This document shows positions 45,141 to 53,289 of a stretch of DNA of 64,000 nucleotides, piece by piece (the first letter of the stretch is position 1; each line of letters starts with the position of its first letter). Origin of the DNA: Streptomyces sp. ISL-43 (GTDB taxonomy: Bacteria > Actinomycetota > Actinomycetes > Streptomycetales > Streptomycetaceae); NCBI RefSeq assembly GCF_018614195.1, contig NZ_JAGGOT010000071.1, positions 1 through 64,000 on the forward strand. Direction: 5' to 3'. Below the pieces are notes generated by a model, which searched no databases, had not been told where the DNA came from, and saw nothing but the letters and a program-made list of their open reading frames with translations. Position numbers and translations under genes: made by a program.

Positions 45141-45968
45141 GTGTCGTCTGAAGAGCTCCCCTTAACTATCACGCCCCAGCAGGCGACCTACGGTGTGATC
45201 CTCACCGTTCGACTGTCGACGGGCCCCGCCCGCCTCAGGATCCCGCCGTCCAAGGACGGCGACCTCGTACGGGCCCGCGTGGGCGACCGCGAGGTGTTGG
45301 TCCGGATCCGGGTGGGCCCGGCCGCGGGCGCCGCCCCGGCCGGGCCCACCGCGGGTCCGGGTCCGGCTCCGACTCAATCCGCCCCGGCGGTCAGTCCCTG
45401 GGTGGGCACCCCGAACGCCCAGGCATCCCCGGCACCCCCGGCCGCACCGCGCGCCTCGGGTGCGCGGGGATGTCTGGTCGCGGCCGGTGTCCTCGCCGCC
45501 GTGGCCGTCGTCGCGCTCGTGCTGAGCCGGGGCGACGGCGGTGGCGACGGCGAGGACACGGCGGCGCCGCCCCCCGCCCCCTCGCTCAGCGCCTGGTCGC
45601 CGACCCCCACCCCGCCCGCGGCGGGGGCTCCGGAACCGGCGGACACGGCCCCGGCCGTCGTGCCCGAGCCGGTCCTCCCGTCCACCGAGGCCCCGGCGCC
45701 CACCCCGTTCGACCGGGGCACCTGCCTGAACGGGGAGCTGCCGGACTCGACGACCGCGCAGCGCGTCACCGGCGTTGAGGAGGTCTCCTGCTCGGCGTCC
45801 GACGCGCACTACCGGGTCATCGAGAGCATCCCGATGACCTCGGACCTGGACCGCTGCAACGACAACCCCAAGACCCAGTACGCGTTCTCCTACCGCTACA
45901 CCCGCAACGGGGTCCCGATCAACCAGTACGTGTACTGCCTGGTCGGGATCGGCTCGTACGCGCGCTGA
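45141..45968 (+). CDS. LppU/SCO3897-type membrane protein with DnaJ_C-like N-terminus
   Basis: A 275-residue protein. Residues about 8-58 (LTITPQQATYGVILTVRLST, then ARLRIPPSKDGDLVRARVGD) resemble the client-binding beta-domain of DnaJ (DnaJ_C) without a J-domain. A Pro/Ala linker leads to one transmembrane segment at about 111-130 (CLVAAGVLAAVAVVALVL). Outside lies a second Pro-rich linker and a four-Cys LppU-like domain (RGTCLNGELPDSTTAQRVTG, VEEVSCSASDAHYRVIE). Start: GTG at 45141 with GGAG 6 bp upstream; an earlier GTG at 45069 is possible. Codon 8 is TTA (45162-45164), so translation should need bldA tRNA. Confidence 0.8.
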   Translation: MSSEELPLTITPQQATYGVILTVRLSTGPARLRIPPSKDGDLVRARVGDREVLVRIRVGPAAGAAPAGPTAGPGPAPTQSAPAVSPWVGTPNAQASPAPPAAPRASGARGCLVAAGVLAAVAVVALVLSRGDGGGDGEDTAAPPPAPSLSAWSPTPTPPAAGAPEPADTAPAVVPEPVLPSTEAPAPTPFDRGTCLNGELPDSTTAQRVTGVEEVSCSASDAHYRVIESIPMTSDLDRCNDNPKTQYAFSYRYTRNGVPINQYVYCLVGIGSYAR

Positions 45969-46096
45969 GCGGCGGTGTGGCCCGGCGGCTGAAGCGGAGC
46001 CAGTGGACACTGGCCCCCGCGGACAGCACGCGCGGCCGGGGTCCGGCGAAGGCGGCTTCGACCAGTTCCCGGCCGACAAGATCCGAAAGGGATGGC

Positions 46097-47479
46097 CTAG
46101 CCCTCCAGCAGGTTCCCCATCCACTCCTCGATCCCCGCGACCGTCCGCGGCAGGGCGCCCGACATCAGCCGGGCGCCCTCGGCCGTGATCACCAGGTCGT
46201 CCTCGATGCGGACGCCGATGCCGCGCAGCTCCGGCGGCAGGGTCTCGTCGTCGGGCTGGAGGTAGAGCCCGGGCTCGACGGTGAGGACCTGGCCCTCCTC
46301 CAGGATCCCGTCGAGGTAGGCGTCCGCCCGCGCCTGCGCGCAGTCGTGCACGTCCAGGCCCAGCATGTGCCCGCTGCTGCACAGGGTGTACCGCCGGTGC
46401 AGGTCGCCCTCCGCGTGCTTGAGCACGCCCCACTCCGCGAGCCCCTCGGCGATCACCCGCATCCCGGCCCGGTGGAAGTCGCGGAAGCTCGCGCCCGGCC
46501 GCAGCGCCGCCATGCCCGCGTCCTGCGCGGCCAGAACCAGCTCGTACACCTGCCGCTGGACGGGGGAGAAGCGCCCCGACAGCGGGAGGGTGCGGGTGAT
46601 GTCGGCGGTGTAGAGGCTGTCGGTCTCCACGCCCGCGTCCAGCAGGAGCAGTTCGTCGCCGCGGAGCCGGCCGTCGTTGCGGATCCAGTGCAGGACGCAC
46701 GCGTGCGCGCCCGACGCCGCGATCGTCTCGTACCCGGTGCCGTTGCCCTCCGCGCGGGCGCGGCGGTTGAAGACCCCTTCGATCCAGCGCTCCCCGCGGG
46801 GGTGGGCCAGCGCGCGCGGGAGGTCCCGTACGACGTCCTCGAAACCGGCGGTGGTGTGGTCGACGGCCAGTTGCAGCTGTTCCACCTCCCACGCGTCCTT
46901 GACCAGGCGCAGCTCGGAGAGCACGATGCCGAGCTCGGCGTCCGTGGAGGCGTGGCGCCCCGACGGGGAGCCGAGCGTGTCCAGGTGCGCGCAGCGGATG
47001 CCGGAGAGGCGCTCGGCCTCCGCCAGGTCGGGGCGGCGGCCGACCCAGAACTCCCCGTAGCGGCGGTCCCGGTAGAACTCCTCGGTGCCGTCCGAGCGTG
47101 AGGAGCGGGGGCGCAGGTAGAGGACGGCCTCGTGGGCGTGCGGGCCGGCGGGCTCCAGGACCAGGACGTGGCCCACCTGGTCCTCGCCGGTGAGCCCGGT
47201 CAGCCAGGCGTAGGCGGTGTCCGGCCGGAAACGGTAGTCGCAGTCGTGGGTGCGGGCGCGCAGCTCCCCGGCCGGGATGATCAGGCGCTCTCCGGGGAAG
47301 CGGGCGGAGAGGCGGGCGCGGCGGGCGGGGGTGAGCGCGTACGCGGGGATGCGGTCCGACTCCGGGAGCGGTGAGGCGACCCAGTCGGACGCCATGAATC
47401 GGGACAACTCCGGTGATACCGGCAGGTCATGGCTGCCGATGTTGAGCCCGGCGGTGGGGCGGGAGTGGGGGTCGGTCAC
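46097..47479 (-). CDS. pepP: Xaa-Pro aminopeptidase (aminopeptidase P family)
   Basis: A 460-residue M24B metallopeptidase that removes the N-terminal residue before proline. Metal ligands of the pita-bread fold are visible: LLLLDAGVETDSLYTADITR, GHMLGLDVHD, LTVEPGLYL and GVRIEDDLVIT. I use the GTG at 47479 with GGGAGCTCCC upstream. It shares a divergent promoter region with the secreted collagenase. Collagen fragments are rich in Xaa-Pro bonds, so it probably helps digest imported peptides, and may be read from the same operator. Confidence 0.9.
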   Translation of the reverse strand: MTDPHSRPTAGLNIGSHDLPVSPELSRFMASDWVASPLPESDRIPAYALTPARRARLSARFPGERLIIPAGELRARTHDCDYRFRPDTAYAWLTGLTGEDQVGHVLVLEPAGPHAHEAVLYLRPRSSRSDGTEEFYRDRRYGEFWVGRRPDLAEAERLSGIRCAHLDTLGSPSGRHASTDAELGIVLSELRLVKDAWEVEQLQLAVDHTTAGFEDVVRDLPRALAHPRGERWIEGVFNRRARAEGNGTGYETIAASGAHACVLHWIRNDGRLRGDELLLLDAGVETDSLYTADITRTLPLSGRFSPVQRQVYELVLAAQDAGMAALRPGASFRDFHRAGMRVIAEGLAEWGVLKHAEGDLHRRYTLCSSGHMLGLDVHDCAQARADAYLDGILEEGQVLTVEPGLYLQPDDETLPPELRGIGVRIEDDLVITAEGARLMSGALPRTVAGIEEWMGNLLEG

Positions 47480-47520
47480 GGGAGCTCCCTCAAGAAGATG
47501 CAACTGGTGGGCGCACAGGT

Positions 47521-47552
47521 CTTGTCAGTGCAATTTCACATTACTATGTTAC
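47521..47552 (+). promoter_or_regulatory. Collagenase promoter with GntR-type operator
   Basis: -35 TTGTCA at 47522-47527, a 17-nt spacer and -10 TATGTT at 47545-47550. The spacer carries TTTCACAT, and the -10 overlaps ATGTTACAG, both variants of the ATGT-N-ACAT motif. The 32-bp block is repeated with one change at 58498-58529 before the peptide-transporter genes. Binding of the FCD regulator here would block RNA polymerase. Confidence 0.7.
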
Positions 47553-47650
47553 AGCTCACACCGCGGTTCGTTAATCCCCGTCAAACGCCGCGTGAAGCAG
47601 GGCGATTCACACACCACTGCCCCCACCTCCCCTCCCAACAGGAGTTCTTG

Positions 47651-50026
47651 GTGTCCCAGCACAGAGTTGTGCGTACGTCTCTCCTCTCCGCCGCCGTCGC
47701 GGTCACCCTCCTCGCCACCGCGGGCCAGGCCGTGACCCAGGCCGCGGAGACCGGTGCCGGCGCGAAGGTCCCGGGCGTCACCGCGCCCGACACCTTCGCC
47801 GCGGGCGCCCAGGGCACCAACCCCTTCGACGAGGTCGACCACATCGCGGACGCGCCGAAGACGGACCCGGCCCCCGCTCCGGCCCCCGGCGGCGAGGCCG
47901 TCGCCGACGGCAAGGTTCCCGGCGCCGTCACCAAGCCCGCCGCAGCGAGCACCGCGAAGAGCGGCAAGCTCGCCGCCTCCGCCCAGGGCGTCGCCGCGGG
48001 CGTCCCCTGCACCCTTGACGGGATCACGAACCTCTCTCCCGAGCAGTTCGCCGACTTCCTCGCCGACCCGGCCGTCACCGCCGGCTCGGGCGGCTGCCTC
48101 TCGGGCCTCATCTGGACCTGGGACGCCCGCCTGGCCCCCGTCATGTCCGATGCCCACGTCCAGGCCGTCTCCCTTCGGATATCCGGCCTGGCCGCCGCCC
48201 ACGACGGCCGCAACTCCTCCCACCTGGAGGAGATGTTCACCTACCTGCACGCCGTGGCCTTCCACGACCACTCGCGCACCGAGATCGACGTCACCGACGC
48301 CCCGACCGTGAACGCGATGCGCCAGGCCATCGCCGACTTCGCCGGCGCGGCCCGCACCTTCGACGTCACCGCCTCCAACGCCCGCACCCTGCGCGAGGCC
48401 CTCTACGCGGGCAGCGCCCCGGGCCTGCGCCAGCACCAGCTCGGCCTGATCAAGAACGTCCTGGCCACCATGGACCCCGCGCACCCCGCGACGAACCTGG
48501 ACACCGCCTGGGCGGGCGCGGCGCTCGCCGCCCTCTCCGTCAACTACCTCGGCGTGTACAACCAGGACGCCGCCTTCCAGGCGGCGGCGGCCGGCGACGC
48601 CTCGTACCGCGCCGTCTTCAAGAACTTCGCCACGTACGCCCACCTCAAGGGCACCGCCAACGCCTGGGTGGCGCGCGACGCCCTCGCCGAGTACGGCCGC
48701 TTCGGCCAGATCGCGAGCCTGAGGGACGGGGTCGTCGCCGACCTCGGCGCACTGCTGGGCCCGGTCAAGTCCGCCTTCGGCGAGGGCAGCCAGCAGTGGG
48801 CGAAGGCAGTCTCCTGGCTCACCTACTACGGGGCGTGCAAGCAGTACGGGGTGTGCAAGGAGGACATCGAGCAGCAGCTCTTCCCGAACACCTTCACCTA
48901 CGACAACGGCGCCATCAAGGTCCGCACCGGCCTCGACCGGGCCACCGTCGACCAGCTCTACTACGCGAGCAAGCAGGTCAAGACGCAGTTCCACCGCGTC
49001 CTGGGCACCGACCAGCCGCTCGCCGGAGACGTCAACGCCACGCTGAACATCGTGCTCTACGCCTCGCGCGCCGACTACGAGAACTACCACCCGGTCCTGA
49101 CGGGCTACGGCACCAACAACGGCGGCATCTACATCGAGAACGGCGCCACCTTCTACACCTATCAGCGCCGCGTCCCGCAGGACTCCCAGCTCACCCTCGA
49201 AGAGCTCTTCCGCCACGAGTACACGCACTACCTCAACGGCCGCTTCGCCGTCCCCGGTTCCTTCGGCCAGGGCCCCTGGTACGCGAACGACCGCACGACC
49301 GCCATGGACGAGGGCACCGCCGAGTTCTTCGACGGCGCGACCCGCGACAACGGCATCGCCGTACGCAAGTCCCTGGTCAAGAGCATCATCAACGACACGG
49401 CCGGCGGCGGCCCGCGCATGTCGGTGGACCAGCTGCTGCACGCCACCTACGACGGCGACGGCTTCCGCTTCTACAGCTACGCGGGCACCTTCTTCGAGTT
49501 CATGTGGACCGAGCATCCCTCGCTGCTCAAGGAGATGTACGGCCACCTGCGCGCCGACGACCCGGCGGGCTTCGACGCCTGGCGGACCCGGATGGGCCAG
49601 GACTCCTACCTCCAGCGCGACTACGACCGCTTCCTCGACGCCCAGATCGCCAAGGTCGACCAGCTGTTCGTGCCGAACACCTCCTTCACCCCGAACGCCC
49701 AGCTGCGCGACGCGGCGCTCGCGGACGTGAAGGCGTCCTTCGAGACGGCCACGTACAGCAACCCGGACTGCGTGGAGAACGGCGACCCCGGCAAGCGCCG
49801 GTTCACCTGTACCGGCAAGATCACCGCGAACCTGAAGAAGTGGCGCAACGAAGACCAGAACTTCAAGGACATGTCCGAGACGGTCGACTACTTCCTCCTC
49901 GACCGGGCGGGCGCGGCCTCGAACAACCTGGCCGACATGAACTGCTCCTTCGGTCCGATGGAGATCTGGACCAACCACGTCGCGGGTACGTCGAGTTACA
50001 CCTGCGAGGGTCCGCTGCGCAGCTGA
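47651..50026 (+). CDS. Secreted M9-family collagenase
   Basis: A 791-residue zinc metalloprotease degrading native collagen. GTG start at 47651 after AGGAG. Signal peptide VSQHRVVRTSLLSAAVAVTL with cleavage near residue 30. An N-terminal activator (M9N-like) region covers about 100-420, then the peptidase domain with zinc motif HEYTH at 522-526 (RHEYTHYLNGRF) and the third ligand Glu554 in MDEGTAEFF, the spacing seen in clostridial ColG. It ends after the helper region (NPDCVENGDPGKRRFTCTGK) with no PKD or collagen-binding domains, so it is a minimal form. It opens the collagen/hydroxyproline locus. Confidence 0.93.
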   Translation: MSQHRVVRTSLLSAAVAVTLLATAGQAVTQAAETGAGAKVPGVTAPDTFAAGAQGTNPFDEVDHIADAPKTDPAPAPAPGGEAVADGKVPGAVTKPAAASTAKSGKLAASAQGVAAGVPCTLDGITNLSPEQFADFLADPAVTAGSGGCLSGLIWTWDARLAPVMSDAHVQAVSLRISGLAAAHDGRNSSHLEEMFTYLHAVAFHDHSRTEIDVTDAPTVNAMRQAIADFAGAARTFDVTASNARTLREALYAGSAPGLRQHQLGLIKNVLATMDPAHPATNLDTAWAGAALAALSVNYLGVYNQDAAFQAAAAGDASYRAVFKNFATYAHLKGTANAWVARDALAEYGRFGQIASLRDGVVADLGALLGPVKSAFGEGSQQWAKAVSWLTYYGACKQYGVCKEDIEQQLFPNTFTYDNGAIKVRTGLDRATVDQLYYASKQVKTQFHRVLGTDQPLAGDVNATLNIVLYASRADYENYHPVLTGYGTNNGGIYIENGATFYTYQRRVPQDSQLTLEELFRHEYTHYLNGRFAVPGSFGQGPWYANDRTTAMDEGTAEFFDGATRDNGIAVRKSLVKSIINDTAGGGPRMSVDQLLHATYDGDGFRFYSYAGTFFEFMWTEHPSLLKEMYGHLRADDPAGFDAWRTRMGQDSYLQRDYDRFLDAQIAKVDQLFVPNTSFTPNAQLRDAALADVKASFETATYSNPDCVENGDPGKRRFTCTGKITANLKKWRNEDQNFKDMSETVDYFLLDRAGAASNNLADMNCSFGPMEIWTNHVAGTSSYTCEGPLRS

Positions 50027-50064
50027 CCGGCCGCGGGCCGGTCCCGTCCCCCGGGGCCGGCCCC
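50026..50064 (+). terminator. Twin hairpins after the collagenase gene
   Basis: ACCGGCC-GCG-GGCCGGT at 50026-50042 begins within the stop codon region, followed by the self-complementary GGGGCCGGCCCC at 50053-50064. These should end the collagenase transcript ahead of the dehydrogenase promoter. Confidence 0.6.
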
Positions 50065-50098
50065 CTTTCCCGGCACCTCCCTGTCCCCTCTCTAAAGA

Positions 50099-50107
50099 AT
50101 GTGACAT
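50099..50107. promoter_or_regulatory. Perfect ATGT-G-ACAT operator at the dehydrogenase start
   Basis: ATGTGACAT is a perfect 9-bp dyad ending 9 bp before the GTG start at 50117. Its extension ATGTGACATATTACT matches 12 of 15 positions of ATGTCACACATCACT at 53260-53274. No ribosome site fits between it and the start, so the transcript may be leaderless, with TATTAC as a -10. Confidence 0.6.
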
Positions 50108-50116
50108 ATTACTGCC

Positions 50117-51274
50117 GTGCCCAAGAGAACCCCCCTGGATGTCGTGATCATCGGCGCGGGCGTCGTCGGAGCCGCGTGCGCGTACTACGCGGCGCGCGCC
50201 GGGCTCAGTGTGGCCGTCGTCGACCGGGGCCCGGTCGCGGGCGGCACGACCGGCGCCGGCGAAGGCAACCTGCTCGTCTCCGACAAGGAGGCGGGCCCGG
50301 AGCTGGACCTCGCCCTGCTGTCGGCGCGCCTGTGGCGCGAGCTCGCACCCGAGCTCCCCGAGGAGATCGAGTACGAGGCCAAGGGCGGCCTGGTCGTCGC
50401 GGCCGACGAGACCACGGTCAAGGGGCTACGGGGCTTCGCGCGGGGCCAGCGCGCCGCCGGGGTCGACGCGGTGGAGGTCGGGCCGGACGAACTGCGCGAA
50501 CTGGAGCCCCATCTGGCCCCGGGCCTGGCGGGTGGCTTCCACTACCCGCAGGACGCGCAGGTCCAGCCGGCCCAGGCGGCGGCGCGGCTGCTGGCGGCCT
50601 CGGGTGCGCTGGTGTACCTCGGCGAGGAGGTGACGGGCCTGCTGCTCGGCCCCTCCGGGTCGGTGCGGGGCGTCCGCACGGCCCGCCGGGACCTGTCGGC
50701 CCCGGCGGTGGTCAACGCGGCCGGGACCTGGGGCGGCGCGGTGGCCGCGCTGGCGGGGGCCTCGCTGCCGGTGCTGCCGCGGCGGGGGTTCGTCCTGGTC
50801 ACGGAGCCGCTGCCGAGGGTGGTGCGGCACAAGGTCTACGCGGCGGACTACATCGCCGACGTGGCGAGCGGCTCGGCCGCGCTGCAGTCCTCGGCGGTGG
50901 TCGAGGGCACCCCGGCGGGCCCGGTGCTGATCGGGGCGACCCGGGAGCGGGTGGGCTTCGACCGGTCGCTGTCGACGGAGGCGCTGCGGCGGCTCGCGGC
51001 GCAGGCGGCCGCGCTGTTCCCGGTGCTGTCGTCCGTCAAGGTGCTCCGGACCTACCACGGCTTCCGCCCGTACCTGCCGGACCACCTCCCGGCGATCGGC
51101 CCGGACCCCCGGGCGCCGGGGCTGCTGCACGCCTGCGGGCACGAGGGGGCGGGCATCGGACTGGCCCCGGCGACGGGTGCCTTGATCGCGGCGGCCCTGA
51201 CCGGCACCGGGCCGCCCCTGGATCCGGCGCCCTTCGACCCGGCCCGCTTCGGATCAAGTCCCGCCGGCGTGTGA
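50117..51274 (+). CDS. D-hydroxyproline dehydrogenase, FAD subunit (DAO family)
   Basis: A 385-residue glycine/D-amino acid oxidase-family flavoprotein. VVIIGAGVVGAACAYYAARA binds FAD, GTTGAGEGNLLVSDKEAGPE covers the flavin, and the C-terminal FRPYLPDHLPAIGP and ACGHEGAGIGLAPATG close the pocket. It lies with a [2Fe-2S] subunit and a BFD-type flavoprotein subunit, the composition of heteromeric D-hydroxyproline dehydrogenases oxidising cis-4-hydroxy-D-proline to pyrroline-4-hydroxy-2-carboxylate. The GTG at 50117 sits directly after an operator. Confidence 0.85.
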   Translation: MPKRTPLDVVIIGAGVVGAACAYYAARAGLSVAVVDRGPVAGGTTGAGEGNLLVSDKEAGPELDLALLSARLWRELAPELPEEIEYEAKGGLVVAADETTVKGLRGFARGQRAAGVDAVEVGPDELRELEPHLAPGLAGGFHYPQDAQVQPAQAAARLLAASGALVYLGEEVTGLLLGPSGSVRGVRTARRDLSAPAVVNAAGTWGGAVAALAGASLPVLPRRGFVLVTEPLPRVVRHKVYAADYIADVASGSAALQSSAVVEGTPAGPVLIGATRERVGFDRSLSTEALRRLAAQAAALFPVLSSVKVLRTYHGFRPYLPDHLPAIGPDPRAPGLLHACGHEGAGIGLAPATGALIAAALTGTGPPLDPAPFDPARFGSSPAGV

Positions 51275-51281
51275 GGCGGTC

Positions 51282-51370
51282 TTCCAGCCCGTCCGCCGTT
51301 TGAGGACCGGGGTCCGGGCGGAGCCCGGGGGGCGGTGGAAGGGCGGGTAGGGGACAGGCCCCGCAGGGCG
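51282..51370 (+). repeat. Dispersed intergenic repeat, copy 2
   Basis: TTCCAGCCCGTCCGCCGTTT at the left, a GTCCGGGCGGAGCCCGG hairpin, then GGAAGGGCGGGTAGGGG. This is a diverged counterpart of the element at 7684-7768 in the opposite orientation. It separates two subunit genes of the dehydrogenase. Confidence 0.55.
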
Positions 51371-51418
51371 TCGGCACGCGAAACGTACCGGCCACAGAAA
51401 CGAGGAGAACGGACAGCG

Positions 51419-51754
51419 ATGAGCGAAGCGACGAGGGGCCGGCGAAGGTCGCCCCGCGACGTGGTCGGCGGGGCCCCGGTGGAGACCTGGGGTCTGACCT
51501 TCGACGGCCGAAAGCTGTCCGCGCAGGCCGGACAGAGCGTCGCCGCCGTCCTGTGGTCCGCCGGCATCCTCGCCTGGCGGACCACCCGGGAGACCGGCGC
51601 CCCGCGCGGCGCGTTCTGCGGGATCGGGAGCTGCTACGACTGCCTCGTCACCGTCAACGGCCGCCCGAACCAGCGCGCCTGCCTCGTGCCCGCCCGACCC
51701 GGGGACCGCGTCACCACCCAGGAAGGAACGGGCCATGGCGACCTCGCCGTCTGA
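51419..51754 (+). CDS. D-hydroxyproline dehydrogenase, [2Fe-2S] subunit
   Basis: A 111-residue plant-ferredoxin-like protein. TWGLTFDGRKLSAQAGQSVA is the beta-grasp start, and FCGIGSCYDCLVTVNGRPNQ followed by RAC gives the four cysteines of a [2Fe-2S] centre. This is the small gamma-type subunit of HcnABC/D-hydroxyproline dehydrogenase complexes, passing electrons from FAD to the next carrier. GAGGAGA precedes the ATG at 51419. It overlaps the next gene by 20 bp, showing tight coupling. Confidence 0.88.
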   Translation: MSEATRGRRRSPRDVVGGAPVETWGLTFDGRKLSAQAGQSVAAVLWSAGILAWRTTRETGAPRGAFCGIGSCYDCLVTVNGRPNQRACLVPARPGDRVTTQEGTGHGDLAV

Positions 51755-53213
51755 CCGCGACCCCTCCGGCCCCGCCGGGTCCGACCGCGAGCCCTCCGGC
51801 CCCGCCGGGTCCGACCGCGAGCCGTGCGATCTCGCCGTCGTCGGCGCCGGGCCCGCCGGTCTCGCCGCCGCCGTCACGGCCGCCGGGCTCGGGCTGCGCG
51901 TCGCCCTCCTCGACGCGGGGGATCGGCCCGGCGGGCAGTACTACCGCCACCCCGCGCCCGGACTGGGCGCGGCCCGCCCCGAAGCCCTGCACCACGGCTG
52001 GGACGCCTTCGCCTCGCGCGAAGCCGCCCTGCGCGCCCACGAGGCGGCCGGGCGGATCACCTACCTCCCCTTCCACCACGTCTGGACCGTCGTCCCCGAC
52101 GGGGCGGCGGACCCCGCGGCCCCCGAGTGGATCCTGCACGCCGTCGCCGGACCCGAGGAGGGCCACGCGAGTCTCCGGGCCCGCGCCGTCCTGCTCGCCA
52201 CCGGCGCCTACGAGCGCCAGCTGCCCTTCCCCGGCTGGACCCTGCCCGGCGTCGTCGGGGCCGGCGGGGCCCAGGCCATGCTGAAGAGCGGGCTGGTGCT
52301 CCCGGGCAAGCGCGTCGTCGTCGCCGGGAGCGGCCCCCTGCTGCTCGCCGTGGCCGGCTCGCTCGCCGCCGCCGGGGCCCGCGTGCCCGCCGTGGTCGAA
52401 GCCGCCGCCTACACCGGTTACGCCGCCCACACTCCCGTCCTGCTCCGCAACCCCGCCAAGCTCGCCGAGGCCGCCACCTACGGCAGCGCCCTGCTCCGCC
52501 ACGGCATCCGCTTCCTGACCCGGCACGCCGTCACCGAGGCCCACGGCTCCGACCGCGTCGAGGCCGTCACCGTGGCCCGCCTCGACCGCGACTGGCGCCC
52601 GGTCACCGGCACCGCCCGCCGGATCCCCTGTGACGCCGTCGCCGTCGGCCACGGGCTCGTGCCCCAGCTGGAGCTGGCGACGGGACTGGGCTGCGCCACC
52701 GCCTCGGGCCCCGACGGGGCCGTCGCCCTGGAGCTCGATCCCGACGGGCGGACCTCCGTCCCCGGAATCTGGTCCGCCGGGGAGACCGGCGGCATCGGCG
52801 GCGCCCAGCTGGCCCTGGCCGAAGGGGAGATCGCGGCCCACGCCGTCGCCGGCCGGCCCGTCCCGCCCCGGCTCGCCCGGACCCGTACGAGGCTGCGCGC
52901 CTTCGGCGCCGCGATGGGCGCCGCCCACCGCCCGGGCCCCGGCTGGACCGGCTGGCTGCGCGAGGACACCGACGTGTGCCGCTGCGAGGAGGTACCGGCC
53001 GGCCGGATCCGGGAAGCCGTCGAAGACCTGGGAGCGCGGGACGCCCGTACGGTCAAGCTGCTCACCCGGGCGGGCATGGGCTGGTGCCAGGGCCGGATGT
53101 GCGGTCCGGCCGTCGCGGCCCTGACCGGACAGGACCCCGCGCCCGACCGCAGGCCGCTGTCCTGCCCGGTCCCGCTGGGCCATCTCGCGGAACTTCCCCC
53201 CGCGAACCACTGA
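51735..53213 (+). CDS. D-hydroxyproline dehydrogenase, large NAD(P)/FAD subunit
   Basis: A 492-residue two-dinucleotide-binding flavoprotein. LAVVGAGPAGLAAAVTAAGL is the FAD site, VVVAGSGPLLLAVAGSLAAA the NAD(P)-like site, and IWSAGETGGIGGAQLALAEG the second FAD motif. The C-terminal BFD-like cluster is TDVCRCEEV with GMGWCQGRMCG. This matches the alpha subunit of bacterial D-hydroxyproline/opine-type dehydrogenases. The N-terminal 30 residues are a non-conserved tail containing a perfect duplication of SGPAGSDREP. Confidence 0.87.
   Translation: MATSPSDRDPSGPAGSDREPSGPAGSDREPCDLAVVGAGPAGLAAAVTAAGLGLRVALLDAGDRPGGQYYRHPAPGLGAARPEALHHGWDAFASREAALRAHEAAGRITYLPFHHVWTVVPDGAADPAAPEWILHAVAGPEEGHASLRARAVLLATGAYERQLPFPGWTLPGVVGAGGAQAMLKSGLVLPGKRVVVAGSGPLLLAVAGSLAAAGARVPAVVEAAAYTGYAAHTPVLLRNPAKLAEAATYGSALLRHGIRFLTRHAVTEAHGSDRVEAVTVARLDRDWRPVTGTARRIPCDAVAVGHGLVPQLELATGLGCATASGPDGAVALELDPDGRTSVPGIWSAGETGGIGGAQLALAEGEIAAHAVAGRPVPPRLARTRTRLRAFGAAMGAAHRPGPGWTGWLREDTDVCRCEEVPAGRIREAVEDLGARDARTVKLLTRAGMGWCQGRMCGPAVAALTGQDPAPDRRPLSCPVPLGHLAELPPANH
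51764..51823 (+). repeat. Perfect 30-bp tandem duplication in the large subunit gene
   Basis: Two identical 30-bp copies (51764-51793 and 51794-51823), beginning CTCCGGCCCCGCC, encode SGPAGSDREP twice in the N-terminal tail before the FAD domain. Perfect identity suggests a recent in-frame duplication. Confidence 0.85.
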
Positions 53214-53231
53214 TCAGAGGTGCCGCGAGTC

Positions 53232-53270
53232 TTGTGGCCGCCTCGTACCCACTAGTAAAATGTCACACAT
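53232..53270 (+). promoter_or_regulatory. Promoter and operator of the deaminase-epimerase operon
   Basis: -35-like TTGTGG at 53232-53237, an 18-nt spacer, and -10 TAAAAT at 53256-53261. ATGTCACACAT at 53260-53270 overlaps the -10 end and the start point. It is a variant of the ATGT-N-ACAT operator found elsewhere in the locus. Confidence 0.6.
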
Positions 53271-53289
53271 CACTCTAGGGAGCTCACTC

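Noticed and set aside
47549..50107. 852-codon minus-strand open frame opposite the collagenase
   Set aside because: GC-rich third positions open the complementary frame. The composition (Val/Gly/Arg runs) has no domain, while the plus strand encodes an intact M9 collagenase.
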